Positions 57,434 to 64,000 of a DNA stretch of 64,000 nt are shown in pieces (position 1 is the stretch's first letter; each line of letters begins with the position of its first letter). Source of the stretch: Mycobacterium sp. URHB0044 (GTDB taxonomy: Bacteria > Actinomycetota > Actinomycetes > Mycobacteriales > Mycobacteriaceae); NCBI RefSeq assembly GCF_000620625.1, contig NZ_KK211157.1:119804-183803 (forward strand). Reading direction: 5' to 3'. Made by a program: the position numbers and the translations under genes. The notes under the pieces were generated by a model. That model was not told where the DNA came from. It did not search any database and worked only from the letters and a program-made list of their open reading frames with translations.

Positions 57434-59244
57434 GCGGGCGCCTCGACACCCGTCCGGGCCACCACGTGGGTCACGGGGACCTGGTGCGCTTCGCGAGCGC
57501 GGTCGACGACGTCGAAGCGGTGCCACACCGACTCTTCCGGCGGCAGCGTCGAGATCACGATCTGATCCGGATGGAACTCATCGACGGCGGTGGCCAGTGC
57601 CCGCAACGGTCGGTAGTCGCCCAATGCGCCGTCCGCCTCGAAATTCTCGGCGCGCAGCGTGGCCAGCGTGGCGTCCAACCGCTCCTGGGCGATCTTCCTC
57701 GTCGCCTCGACGACGTCCAGCGGGCCATGGGTGGCGGCGGTTCCGGTTTCGATCGGGCTGGCAGGCACGACGACGAAGTAGGCGGTGTCCCTGTCGGCGC
57801 CGATGCGGCGAAGTTCGTTGAGCAGTTCCTCTGACCCGACCGTCTGCGTCGCCATCACCAGCACGCGGTGCGGCCGGGTGGTCGGGGTGGGCTCCTCTTC
57901 GACGGGTCGCCGGTTCCTGAACCACTTGTTGGCGAGATACAGCAGGATGACGACGCCCCACGACAGCAGGCTCAACACGAGTTGGGACCGAACGTCCTTC
58001 TGCAGGCCCATCTGGACCAGGATCGCCAGGATCGCCACCGCGGTGATGATCGACAACACCGGGAACAGCCACATCTTGACCCGCAGCTCCGAACTGGCGC
58101 GGTAGCGCAACACGATCTGGGAGATGGCGATGAGCAGGTAGACGAACAGGATGATCGCGCCGCTGGAGTTCAACAGGAACGCGAAGATGGTGTCGGGCGA
58201 GACGGCCGCCGCGATGACGCAGAGAAAGCCGATCACCGAGGACGCGAGGATCGCCGCGGCGGGCACTCCTCGACGGGTCACCGCAACCAGCTGTGCCGGT
58301 GCCTCCCGGCGGGCGGCGAGGACGAACAGCATGCGGGATGCGGTGTACATGCCCGAGTTCAGGCAGCTCAGCACCGCCGTCAACACGACGGCGTTCATGA
58401 TGTGGTCGGCGTAGGGAATGCCCATCTCGGTGAACGCGGCGACGAAGGGCGATGCGCCCGCTCGCTCGTCGTTCCAGGGCAGGATGACCGCCAGCAGGAA
58501 CGTGGAACCGACGAAGAACACTGCGATACGGGTGATCACCGAGTTCGCGGCCTTCGACACCGCCCTCTCGGGATCGGCCGACTCCGCGGCGGCAATCGTC
58601 GCGATCTCGGCGCCGACCATCGAGAAGATCACCGTGACGACACCGACGGTGATGGCCATGGGACCGACGGGGAAGAAGCCGCCGTGGCTCCACAGGTTGG
58701 AGAAGTCCATGGCCTTGTCCGGCCAGAGCCCGAGCACGAACAGCGATCCCAGGCCTATGAACACGACGATCGCTGCGACCTTGATGCCGGCGAACCAGAA
58801 TTCGAATTCACCGAACGACGACACGGAGAACAGGTTCGTCGCGGTCATCAGGACCATGAGGACGAGAGCGCTCAACCACAGCGGGACGTCGATCCAGTAT
58901 TGGATGATCTTGGCGCCTGCGATCGCCTCGAACCCGACGACGATCACCCAGAAGTACCAATACAGCCAGCCGACCGAGAAGCCGGCCCAGTTGCCCATCG
59001 CGTTGCGCGAATAGTCGGCGAACGATCCTGTCGACGGGTTGGCCACGGCCATCTCGGCCAGCATCCGCATGACCATGATGATCAGCACGCCCGCAAGGGC
59101 ATAGGTGATGAACGCGCCCGGCCCCGTGTCGCCGATGACGACGCCCGAGCCAACGAACAGACCTGCGCCGATCACGCCGCCGATCGCGATCATCGTCAGC
59201 TGTCGCTGATTCAGGGCTTTCTTCAGTTCAGGTGTCACGCTCAT
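57430..59244 (-). CDS. AAT-family amino acid permease (GabP-like) with C-terminal USP-like domain
   Basis: A 604-residue protein. The first ~450 residues are a 12-helix amino-acid transporter: LTMIAIGGVIGAGLFVGSG, NPSTGSFADYSRNAMGNWAG and VIFSMVGAEIATIAAAESAD are AAT/GABA permease signatures. The last ~145 residues (from PHRVLVMATQTVGSEEL to VPVTHVVAR) form a soluble USP-like alpha/beta domain with DQIVISTLPPEESVW. ATG 59244 has GGAGG at 59251-59255 on its strand. TTGTCC repeats lie 27-48 bp upstream. It sits between the PucR-type regulator and the tandem USP. Confidence 0.9.
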   Translation of the reverse strand: MSVTPELKKALNQRQLTMIAIGGVIGAGLFVGSGVVIGDTGPGAFITYALAGVLIIMVMRMLAEMAVANPSTGSFADYSRNAMGNWAGFSVGWLYWYFWVIVVGFEAIAGAKIIQYWIDVPLWLSALVLMVLMTATNLFSVSSFGEFEFWFAGIKVAAIVVFIGLGSLFVLGLWPDKAMDFSNLWSHGGFFPVGPMAITVGVVTVIFSMVGAEIATIAAAESADPERAVSKAANSVITRIAVFFVGSTFLLAVILPWNDERAGASPFVAAFTEMGIPYADHIMNAVVLTAVLSCLNSGMYTASRMLFVLAARREAPAQLVAVTRRGVPAAAILASSVIGFLCVIAAAVSPDTIFAFLLNSSGAIILFVYLLIAISQIVLRYRASSELRVKMWLFPVLSIITAVAILAILVQMGLQKDVRSQLVLSLLSWGVVILLYLANKWFRNRRPVEEEPTPTTRPHRVLVMATQTVGSEELLNELRRIGADRDTAYFVVVPASPIETGTAATHGPLDVVEATRKIAQERLDATLATLRAENFEADGALGDYRPLRALATAVDEFHPDQIVISTLPPEESVWHRFDVVDRAREAHQVPVTHVVARTGVEAPA

Positions 59245-59270
59245 GGCATTCCTCCGAGGTCGGTGCGGCA

Positions 59271-59292
59271 TTGTCCGTATGAGCAGTTGTCC
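59271..59292. promoter_or_regulatory. TTGTCC direct repeat upstream of the permease
   Basis: TTGTCC occurs at 59271-59276 and 59287-59292, 16 bp apart, just upstream of the permease start on the minus strand. A related palindrome GACAATTGTC lies at 59419-59428. These are candidate binding sites for the adjacent PucR-type regulator. No footprint data are available to me for this family in mycobacteria. Confidence 0.4.
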
Positions 59293-59436
59293 AGTCAAAC
59301 TATTCACCCAGCCTATGCCGGTTCGCCACTTCAGGCGGTTTGAATCAGGGATTTGATGTTAGGCGCGGCAGTGTCGATGCGCACCCGCATGACGTCGGAA
59401 CTTCCCTCGATGCGTTCGGACAATTGTCGGAGGGCG

Positions 59437-60669
59437 TCAAATGCGGTACAGCCGTGCAATATTTGCCAGCCGGATGCTCAGCAGCAGCGCGAACCGCGCC
59501 TCACCGTCCTTGAGGTCACCACCCACTGCCTCGGTGATCTTCTCGAGCCGGTAATACAGCGTCGATCGGTGAAGGTGCAACGCCTCGGCGGTTTTTCGCG
59601 CATCGCAGCCATGTGTGAGGTAGGTGTCGAGGGTGTGCACGAGGTCGCCGCGGCCGGCGTTCACCATGTCCACGATGCCCGGATGCACGAGCTCGGCGAG
59701 ATCCTTCGGGTTCGTCGAATAGCTGTCCGCGAGAATCGCAAGGGTTCGCCAAGAGCCCAACTCGGTCCAGACCGCTACCTTTTCCTCCGAGCCGCCGACC
59801 TCAGCCACCGTCAACGCCAGCCTGGCGTTTCGAAATGCTTGTGCCGCTTGCCTTATCGGAACACGCTCGCCCGAACAGCCGATGGCGGGCCGGTGGCCGT
59901 AGACGGCTTCGATCGCTTGCACGACCGCCGGTGACTCGCGTCGCCCGTCGATCGGGGTCTCCGGTCGCGACACCGCGATGATCGCGGTCGGTTGTCCGGC
60001 GACCGCGAACCATTCGTGCGACGGTTCGGTGGCGCTCAGGCGAAGGCGCAGGGACATCGTTCGCTGCACCGGGTCACTCGGTCCGGCGACGTTCGCCTCG
60101 AACGCGAACGCGCTGACCAGGCTGTCCGGCTGCGCCATGTCCTTCTCTTGGAGCTCCTGCAGGGTTTGTTCGGATGACGCATCGGTGCCGCTCTCGAGGA
60201 GTCGCGCGAGAAGCGCCTGCAGGTATGACTCCGCCGCGCGAAGGTCGGCGTTTCTGCGATCGAGGACGGCTTGCAGGTCTTTGCCGGCTTGCTTGGCCAG
60301 CTCCTGACCGTCATCGGACAGCGAACGTTCAGGGTCGAGCACCCACAGGTACCCGAACCTCTCGCTGGCCGAACAGATCGGCACACAGAACCGCGCCATC
60401 ATTCCGTGTTGAGGCAGCGCTGGGGTCCAGAACGCGTCCGTCGCGGTGCCGATTCCGATCGAGAAGAGCTCGGTCTTGACCGCGGGAAGGATCCCGCGCT
60501 GCAGCAGGCTGTACATCCGCACGTCGTCGAGTTGACCGAACTGGCGGCTGTGGGTGATCGGAGAGAGCGACTCGTCGTCGAGGAGAACCGCGCTGTCGAG
60601 AGTCTGGGCAAGGGCGTCGACGATCGACTGGATACGTGGGCCGATCGCCGCTGGGGCCGCATCCGCCAT
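59437..60669 (-). CDS. PucR/CdaR-type helix-turn-helix regulator
   Basis: A 410-residue regulator. An N-terminal GAF-like sensory part (about residues 20-150: VLLDDESLSPITHSRQFG, ARFCVPICSASERFGYLWVL) leads to a middle GGDEF-like CdaR region. A C-terminal PucR HTH_30 follows: LVHTLDTYLTHGCDARKTAE and HLHRSTLYYRLEKI. Such proteins activate nitrogen-source genes, for example purine, GABA or proline use. It is upstream of, and on the same strand as, the permease-USP pair with a 192-bp gap holding candidate operators, so it likely controls them. Confidence 0.9.
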   Translation of the reverse strand: MADAAPAAIGPRIQSIVDALAQTLDSAVLLDDESLSPITHSRQFGQLDDVRMYSLLQRGILPAVKTELFSIGIGTATDAFWTPALPQHGMMARFCVPICSASERFGYLWVLDPERSLSDDGQELAKQAGKDLQAVLDRRNADLRAAESYLQALLARLLESGTDASSEQTLQELQEKDMAQPDSLVSAFAFEANVAGPSDPVQRTMSLRLRLSATEPSHEWFAVAGQPTAIIAVSRPETPIDGRRESPAVVQAIEAVYGHRPAIGCSGERVPIRQAAQAFRNARLALTVAEVGGSEEKVAVWTELGSWRTLAILADSYSTNPKDLAELVHPGIVDMVNAGRGDLVHTLDTYLTHGCDARKTAEALHLHRSTLYYRLEKITEAVGGDLKDGEARFALLLSIRLANIARLYRI

Positions 60670-60794
60670 GCCGGAAAACCCCCGATCGCTACTGAAGGGT
60701 GGTCGCTAGTGTGTCACGCGCGCAGCGGCGATGCGCACCAGGTCTGAGCGGGAAAATTGACTCTCGTGGCACAAACGGATGGCACCATTTGGCG

Positions 60795-61142
60795 ATGGAA
60801 CACGAAGATCCCGAGAAACGCATCGACGACCTCGAACGCGGGCTAGCCGAGCCGCACGGCCGCGTGACGGCGGAGGACGTTCATACCGTGGCGTTCTCGA
60901 AGCCGGCCTTCCTGAAGCGCGGCTACAACGAAGACGAAGTCGACGCGCTACTAGAGCGTGCGGAGGCCGCACTGCTCGATCCCACCGCACCCGGCGCGCT
61001 CACTGCGGCCGAAATGCACGACGTTTCGTTCTCCAAACCGCCGATCGGCAAGCGGGGGTACAACGAAGACGAAGTCGATGCGTTTCTGGACCGCGTCAAG
61101 ATCGAATTGTCGCGGCGTGCATCGGATCCGGGCCAGCCATAG
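60795..61142 (+). CDS. Small protein with two DivIVA-type motifs
   Basis: A 115-residue protein built from two copies of a DivIVA N-terminal-like motif. The first is VAFSKPAFLKRGYNEDEVDA at about residues 37-56; the second is VSFSKPPIGKRGYNEDEVDA about 48 residues later. Each is followed by a short helix. It lacks the long coiled coil of Wag31/DivIVA. The start ATG 60795 (MEHEDPEKRID) is favoured; the frame opens at 60699. It could bind polar membrane or Wag31 through these motifs. It precedes the two cyclase genes on the same strand by 24 bp. Confidence 0.82.
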   Translation: MEHEDPEKRIDDLERGLAEPHGRVTAEDVHTVAFSKPAFLKRGYNEDEVDALLERAEAALLDPTAPGALTAAEMHDVSFSKPPIGKRGYNEDEVDAFLDRVKIELSRRASDPGQP

Positions 61143-61166
61143 GGTCATCGGCCTACACTTCGGCAA

Positions 61167-62477
61167 ATGTTCTCCGAGACGCGCTATGCCTTCAACGGGG
61201 ACTTGCGCGTCGCGTATCGCGCATCGCGTGAAGGTCCCCGCGACATCGTGATCGTCTCCAACTGGTTCACGTGCTGTGAGGTGGTGCCCGAGCTGCCGTC
61301 GATGCGAGGGTGGCTCGAGGCGATGACATCGTTGGGTCGGCTCATCCTCTTCGACCAGCCCGGCACCGGAGCGTCCGACCCCGTGCGGCAGGGCGCGCTG
61401 CCGACCCTGGAGCAATGGGCGGACAGCGTCACGGCGGTCCTGGACGCCCTCGGGAGCTCGGAGGCTGTCCTCGTCGCCGCCGACGGCGCGTTTGCAACCG
61501 CTGCGTTGTTCGCCGCCACCCATCCGTCGCGGACGACGGCGTTGGTCTCGCTGGAGGGCTATGCGGAACCATGGATCATTCGGCCTCGCATAGAAGCTGA
61601 ACGCGGGATGGGAGATTACTGGGGCACCGGCGAAGTTCAGTGCTACATGAATCCGGACATGCCATGGAACGAGGAGATCCGGGCGGCGTGGGCGCGAATG
61701 GAGCGCCTGGCCGCCAGCCCTGCGACCGCGGAGAAAATGCTTCCGCTGCTGGCGGAAATGGACGTACGCGCCGTGCTTCCGGCGGTCCGGGTACCCACGC
61801 TCGTGTTGCAGCACTCCGACAACCCGTACGTCACGCCCGAGATGGGCCGATATCTTGCCGATCACGTGTCGGGCGCGAAATACGTTGAGCTACCGGGACG
61901 AAACATGTACCACTTCGTTGATCCCGGCTGGCGCGAGTCGTTCCAGCACGTCGCCGAGTTCCTCACCGGCGAGCAATCCGACGTGGCCGACGACCGGGTG
62001 CTCGCGACGGTGCTGTTCACCGACATCGTCGACTCGACGCTCACGGCTGCCAAGATGGGCGACCGCGACTGGCACGCGTTACTCGACGCCCACGACGCCG
62101 TCGTCCGGGCACAGCTCGCGCGCTTCCGCGGCCGCGAGATCAACACCTCCGGCGACGGGTTCGTCGCAACGTTCGACGGCCCGCAGCGAGCGATCCGCTG
62201 CGCCATGGCAATTCGCGACGCCGTACGAGCCCTCGGCATCCAGGTGCGCGCCGGATTGCACACCGGCGAATGCGAGATCCGCGGCGACGACATCGGTGGC
62301 ATCGCGGTACACATCGGCGCGCGCGTCAGCGCCCTGGCAGGTCCCAACGACGTGCTGGTGTCCAGCACGCTGCGCGACCTGGTGTTCGGGTCGGGACTCG
62401 AATTCGAAGACCGCGGCGCACACCAGCTCAAGGGCGTGCCCGGCGAGTGGCATCTCTACGCCGTCGCCGAGAAATAG
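61167..62477 (+). CDS. Alpha/beta-hydrolase-adenylate cyclase fusion, copy 1
   Basis: A 436-residue fusion. Residues about 1-265 form an alpha/beta hydrolase fold; at the nucleophile elbow the GxSxG serine is replaced (VAADGA), while the C-terminal His (MYHFVDP) is kept. Residues about 275-436 are a class III nucleotide cyclase: metal-binding FTDIVDST, INTSGDGFVATF with the second Asp, helix GPQRAIRCAMAI, and AGLHTGECEIRGDDIGGIAV with the transition-state residues. It should make cAMP. ATG 61167 is 24 bp after the DivIVA-motif gene. Mycobacteria have many such cyclases. Confidence 0.92.
   Translation: MFSETRYAFNGDLRVAYRASREGPRDIVIVSNWFTCCEVVPELPSMRGWLEAMTSLGRLILFDQPGTGASDPVRQGALPTLEQWADSVTAVLDALGSSEAVLVAADGAFATAALFAATHPSRTTALVSLEGYAEPWIIRPRIEAERGMGDYWGTGEVQCYMNPDMPWNEEIRAAWARMERLAASPATAEKMLPLLAEMDVRAVLPAVRVPTLVLQHSDNPYVTPEMGRYLADHVSGAKYVELPGRNMYHFVDPGWRESFQHVAEFLTGEQSDVADDRVLATVLFTDIVDSTLTAAKMGDRDWHALLDAHDAVVRAQLARFRGREINTSGDGFVATFDGPQRAIRCAMAIRDAVRALGIQVRAGLHTGECEIRGDDIGGIAVHIGARVSALAGPNDVLVSSTLRDLVFGSGLEFEDRGAHQLKGVPGEWHLYAVAEK
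61931..62477. repeat. Cyclase-domain direct repeat, copy 1
   Basis: The 3' 547 bases of cyclase gene 1, covering the cyclase domain, recur almost unchanged at 63323-63831. The 5' hydrolase halves are clearly more diverged. Identity is nearly complete across the last 255 bases. Confidence 0.85.
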
Positions 62478-62550
62478 CGCCCTGAAATAGCCGATGTGGC
62501 CGTTGTTCGATGCGCACCGCCCGACCCGCTCCTCGGCTTAGACTTCCGCG

Positions 62551-63831
62551 GTGTTCTCGGAGACGCGTTATGCGCTGAACGGGGACTTGCGCGTCGCCTA
62601 TCGCGCGTCGGCTGAAGGCCCTCGGGACATCGTGGTGGTCCCAAACTGGTTCAACTGTTGTGAGGTTATGCCCGAGCTACCGGCGATTCAGGGGTGGGTC
62701 GAAGCGATGACGTCGTTGGGGCGGTTAGTCTTCTTCGATCAGCCCGGCACGGGTGCGTCGGATTCTGTCTCGGCGGGTGCGTTGCCAACGCTGGAGCAAT
62801 GGGCGGACAGCATCACCGCGGTGTTGGACGATCTCGGCAGTCGCGAAGCGGTGCTCGTCGCCATGAACGCCGCGTTCGCACCCGCGACGCTGTTCGCGGC
62901 CAGCTATCCGTCTCGCACTGCGGCGCTGGTGGGGCTTGAGGTCTATGCCGATCCGGCGGCTGAGCGCACCGCTGGGTTCACTCCCGCGGAGTTCTTCGAC
63001 GGCTTGGTCGCCACGTGGGGCACTGGGGAGTTCGAACGCGTAAGCAATCCGGACATGCCGTGGAATGAAGAGATCCGGTCAACGTGGGCGCGACACGAAC
63101 GTCTGTCGGCAAGCCCGCGGACCGTTGCCCTCATGATGCCGGTGGTGTCCGAATTGGATGTACGGGCGCTGCTTCCGACCATCCGGGTGCCCACCCTCGT
63201 CGTCCAGCACACGGATGACCCTCTCGTCCCACCTTCTGATGGAAGGTACGTTGCCGATCACATCCCGGGCGCGAAATACGTTGAGCTGCCAGGTCGCAAC
63301 CTCTTCCACTTCGTCGAACCGTGGCGTGAGTCGTTCCAGCACGTCGCCGAGTTCCTCACCGGCGAGCAATCCGACGTGGCCGACGACCGGGTGCTCGCGA
63401 CGGTGCTGTTCACCGACATCGTGGACTCGACGCGCACGGCTGCCAAGATGGGCGACCGCGACTGGCATGCGCTGCTGGATGCGCACGACGCCGTCGTCCG
63501 GGTGCAGCTCGCGCGCTTCCGTGGTCGCGAGATCAACACTTCGGGTGACGGGTTCGTCGCGCGCAGTACGTACGCCGTACGAGCCCTCGGCATCCAGGTG
63601 CGCGCCGGATTGCACACCGGCGAATGCGAGATCCGCGGCGATGACATCGGTGGCATCGCGGTACACATCGGCGCGCGCGTCGGTGCCCTGGCAGGTCCCA
63701 ACGACGTGCTGGTGTCCAGCACGCTGCGCGACCTGGTGTTCGGGTCGGGACTCGAATTCGAAGACCGCGGCGCACACCAGCTCAAGGGCGTGCCCGGCGA
63801 GTGGCATCTGTTCGCCGTCGCTGAGAAATAG
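62551..63831 (+). CDS. Alpha/beta-hydrolase-adenylate cyclase fusion, copy 2, with internal cyclase deletion
   Basis: A 426-residue paralogue of the preceding gene, starting at GTG 62551 (VFSETRYALNGDLR). In the hydrolase half the nucleophile position reads VAMNAA, with Asn in place of Ser/Asp. The cyclase half keeps FTDIVDST, INTSGDGF and AGLHTGECEIRGDDIGGIAV. The helix segment after SGDGFVA is shortened by 13 residues: RSTYAVRAL stands where copy 1 has a 22-residue stretch. That is an exact 39-bp in-frame loss near 63561-63573. The reading frame is intact, so it is expressed, but catalysis is doubtful. Confidence 0.88.
   Translation: MFSETRYALNGDLRVAYRASAEGPRDIVVVPNWFNCCEVMPELPAIQGWVEAMTSLGRLVFFDQPGTGASDSVSAGALPTLEQWADSITAVLDDLGSREAVLVAMNAAFAPATLFAASYPSRTAALVGLEVYADPAAERTAGFTPAEFFDGLVATWGTGEFERVSNPDMPWNEEIRSTWARHERLSASPRTVALMMPVVSELDVRALLPTIRVPTLVVQHTDDPLVPPSDGRYVADHIPGAKYVELPGRNLFHFVEPWRESFQHVAEFLTGEQSDVADDRVLATVLFTDIVDSTRTAAKMGDRDWHALLDAHDAVVRVQLARFRGREINTSGDGFVARSTYAVRALGIQVRAGLHTGECEIRGDDIGGIAVHIGARVGALAGPNDVLVSSTLRDLVFGSGLEFEDRGAHQLKGVPGEWHLFAVAEK
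63323..63831. repeat. Cyclase-domain direct repeat, copy 2
   Basis: The second copy of the repeat at 61931-62477. It is 39 bases shorter because of the deletion after the SGDGFVA codons, and otherwise differs at scattered, mostly silent positions. Confidence 0.85.
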
Positions 63832-63836
63832 CGGCG

Positions 63837-64000
63837 TCAGAAGGGTGGTGGTTCGTAGGTGGCGGCGCGCCAGGCTCGTCGTTGGCGTCTTTGTTCGGCG
63901 TTGAGTTCGTGGCGTTGGCGGCGTTCGGCGGTGATGCGGTCGCGGCGGTCCTGATCGCGGGTTTGCTTGCGGCGCGGCATCATCACCGACCGATCCGTCT
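63837..64000 (-). CDS. HNH endonuclease/DUF222 (13E12-type) protein, C-terminal fragment
   Basis: Only the last 54 codons lie in the window, read on the minus strand from the right edge to TGA at 63837-63839. The frame reads MMPRRKQTRDQDRRDRITAE and ends TYEPPPF. A basic tail of the form MMPRR(K/R)xTRxQDRxxRIxxER with a terminal PPPF is characteristic of mycobacterial DUF222-HNH proteins of the 13E12 repeat family. The catalytic HNH motif itself would lie outside the window. Several members of this family are SOS-induced in M. tuberculosis. Confidence 0.65.
   Translation of the reverse strand, partial: TDRSVMMPRRKQTRDQDRRDRITAERRQRHELNAEQRRQRRAWRAATYEPPPF

Noticed and set aside
57868..59343. 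A 491-residue plus-strand open frame opposite the permease
   Set aside because: Composition is dominated by Asp, Arg, His and Gln with no hydrophobic core; it is the antisense shadow of a transporter gene.
1..64000. Search for tRNA, rRNA, CRISPR arrays, IS elements and prophage genes
   Set aside because: No cloverleaf-like intergenic sequence, no repeat-spacer pattern and no transposase, integrase or phage structural protein was seen.

Overview
The window is high-GC actinobacterial DNA, very probably from a Mycobacterium of the Mycolicibacterium (environmental, rapid-growing) type. Three blocks reproduce the M. tuberculosis gene order Rv0439c-Rv0420c as I remember it, read in the opposite direction. 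They are SDR-moeA-psd-pssA-CDC48-like ATPase (6.1-12.1 kb), Lon-like/YbdK ligase/sodC/virR/DUF3263 with def-GNAT-xthA (30.6-36.3 kb), and thiC-thiD-hydrolase-septum-type protein (40.4-44.1 kb). Lipoprotein sodC and the LytR_C protein VirR support the assignment. The inserts between the blocks look like genus-typical accessory DNA. I see no transposase, integrase, tRNA, rRNA or CRISPR array.

Layout. 0-2.4 kb: the 5' end of a UvrA-like ATPase and a divergent SF2 helicase. 2.4-7.1 kb: an HAD-IIA phosphatase and two paralogous SDRs flanking a pair of bacterial PH-domain membrane proteins. 7.1-12.1 kb: moeA, then psd-pssA-AAA ATPase joined by 4-base overlaps. 12.2-30.5 kb: an accessory insert with two methyltransferases, a DUF1707 protein, a complete six-gene Mrp Na+/H+ antiporter operon with A and B fused, an NmrA-like reductase, two tandem LuxR-type ATPase regulators, and an ECF sigma factor with an SDR, a cupin and a ThuA-like protein behind it. 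30.6-36.3 kb: the conserved stress/housekeeping block. 36.3-40.2 kb: a small protein behind a perfect SOS box, then a methyltransferase, an acyltransferase and a DHA2 exporter. 40.3-44.1 kb: a TPP riboswitch and the thiamine block. 44.1-47.8 kb: a Baeyer-Villiger-type monooxygenase, a NodB deacetylase and an APC permease. 47.8-53.5 kb: a catabolic cluster with a split transketolase, an MHS transporter, a TIM-barrel isomerase, an SDR and a GntR regulator. 53.5-56.6 kb: an NCS2 permease, an EamA exporter and a LysR regulator. 56.5-60.7 kb: a PucR-type regulator, an amino-acid permease fused to a USP-like domain, and a tandem USP. 60.8-63.8 kb: a double-DivIVA-motif protein and two tandem hydrolase-adenylate cyclase paralogues. 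The right edge holds the tail of an HNH/DUF222 (13E12-type) protein.

The most promising undescribed unit is the split-transketolase cluster. It has no obvious kinase, and both its divergent promoter region and the gap before its GntR gene carry copies of a TGT-NN-ACA operator. Other notable points are the SOS-boxed small protein, the second cyclase with an in-frame deletion in its catalytic domain, the ECF operon without an adjacent anti-sigma gene, and the degenerate D1 domain of the CDC48-like ATPase.

No stretch longer than about 230 bases lacks a gene. The larger gaps are 490-673 (nothing convincing except a 7-bp hairpin at 550-566), 13258-13415, 21692-21854, 27574-27720 (inverted repeat), 40203-40432 (riboswitch), 51673-51842 (GntR operators) and 59245-59436 (TTGTCC repeats).
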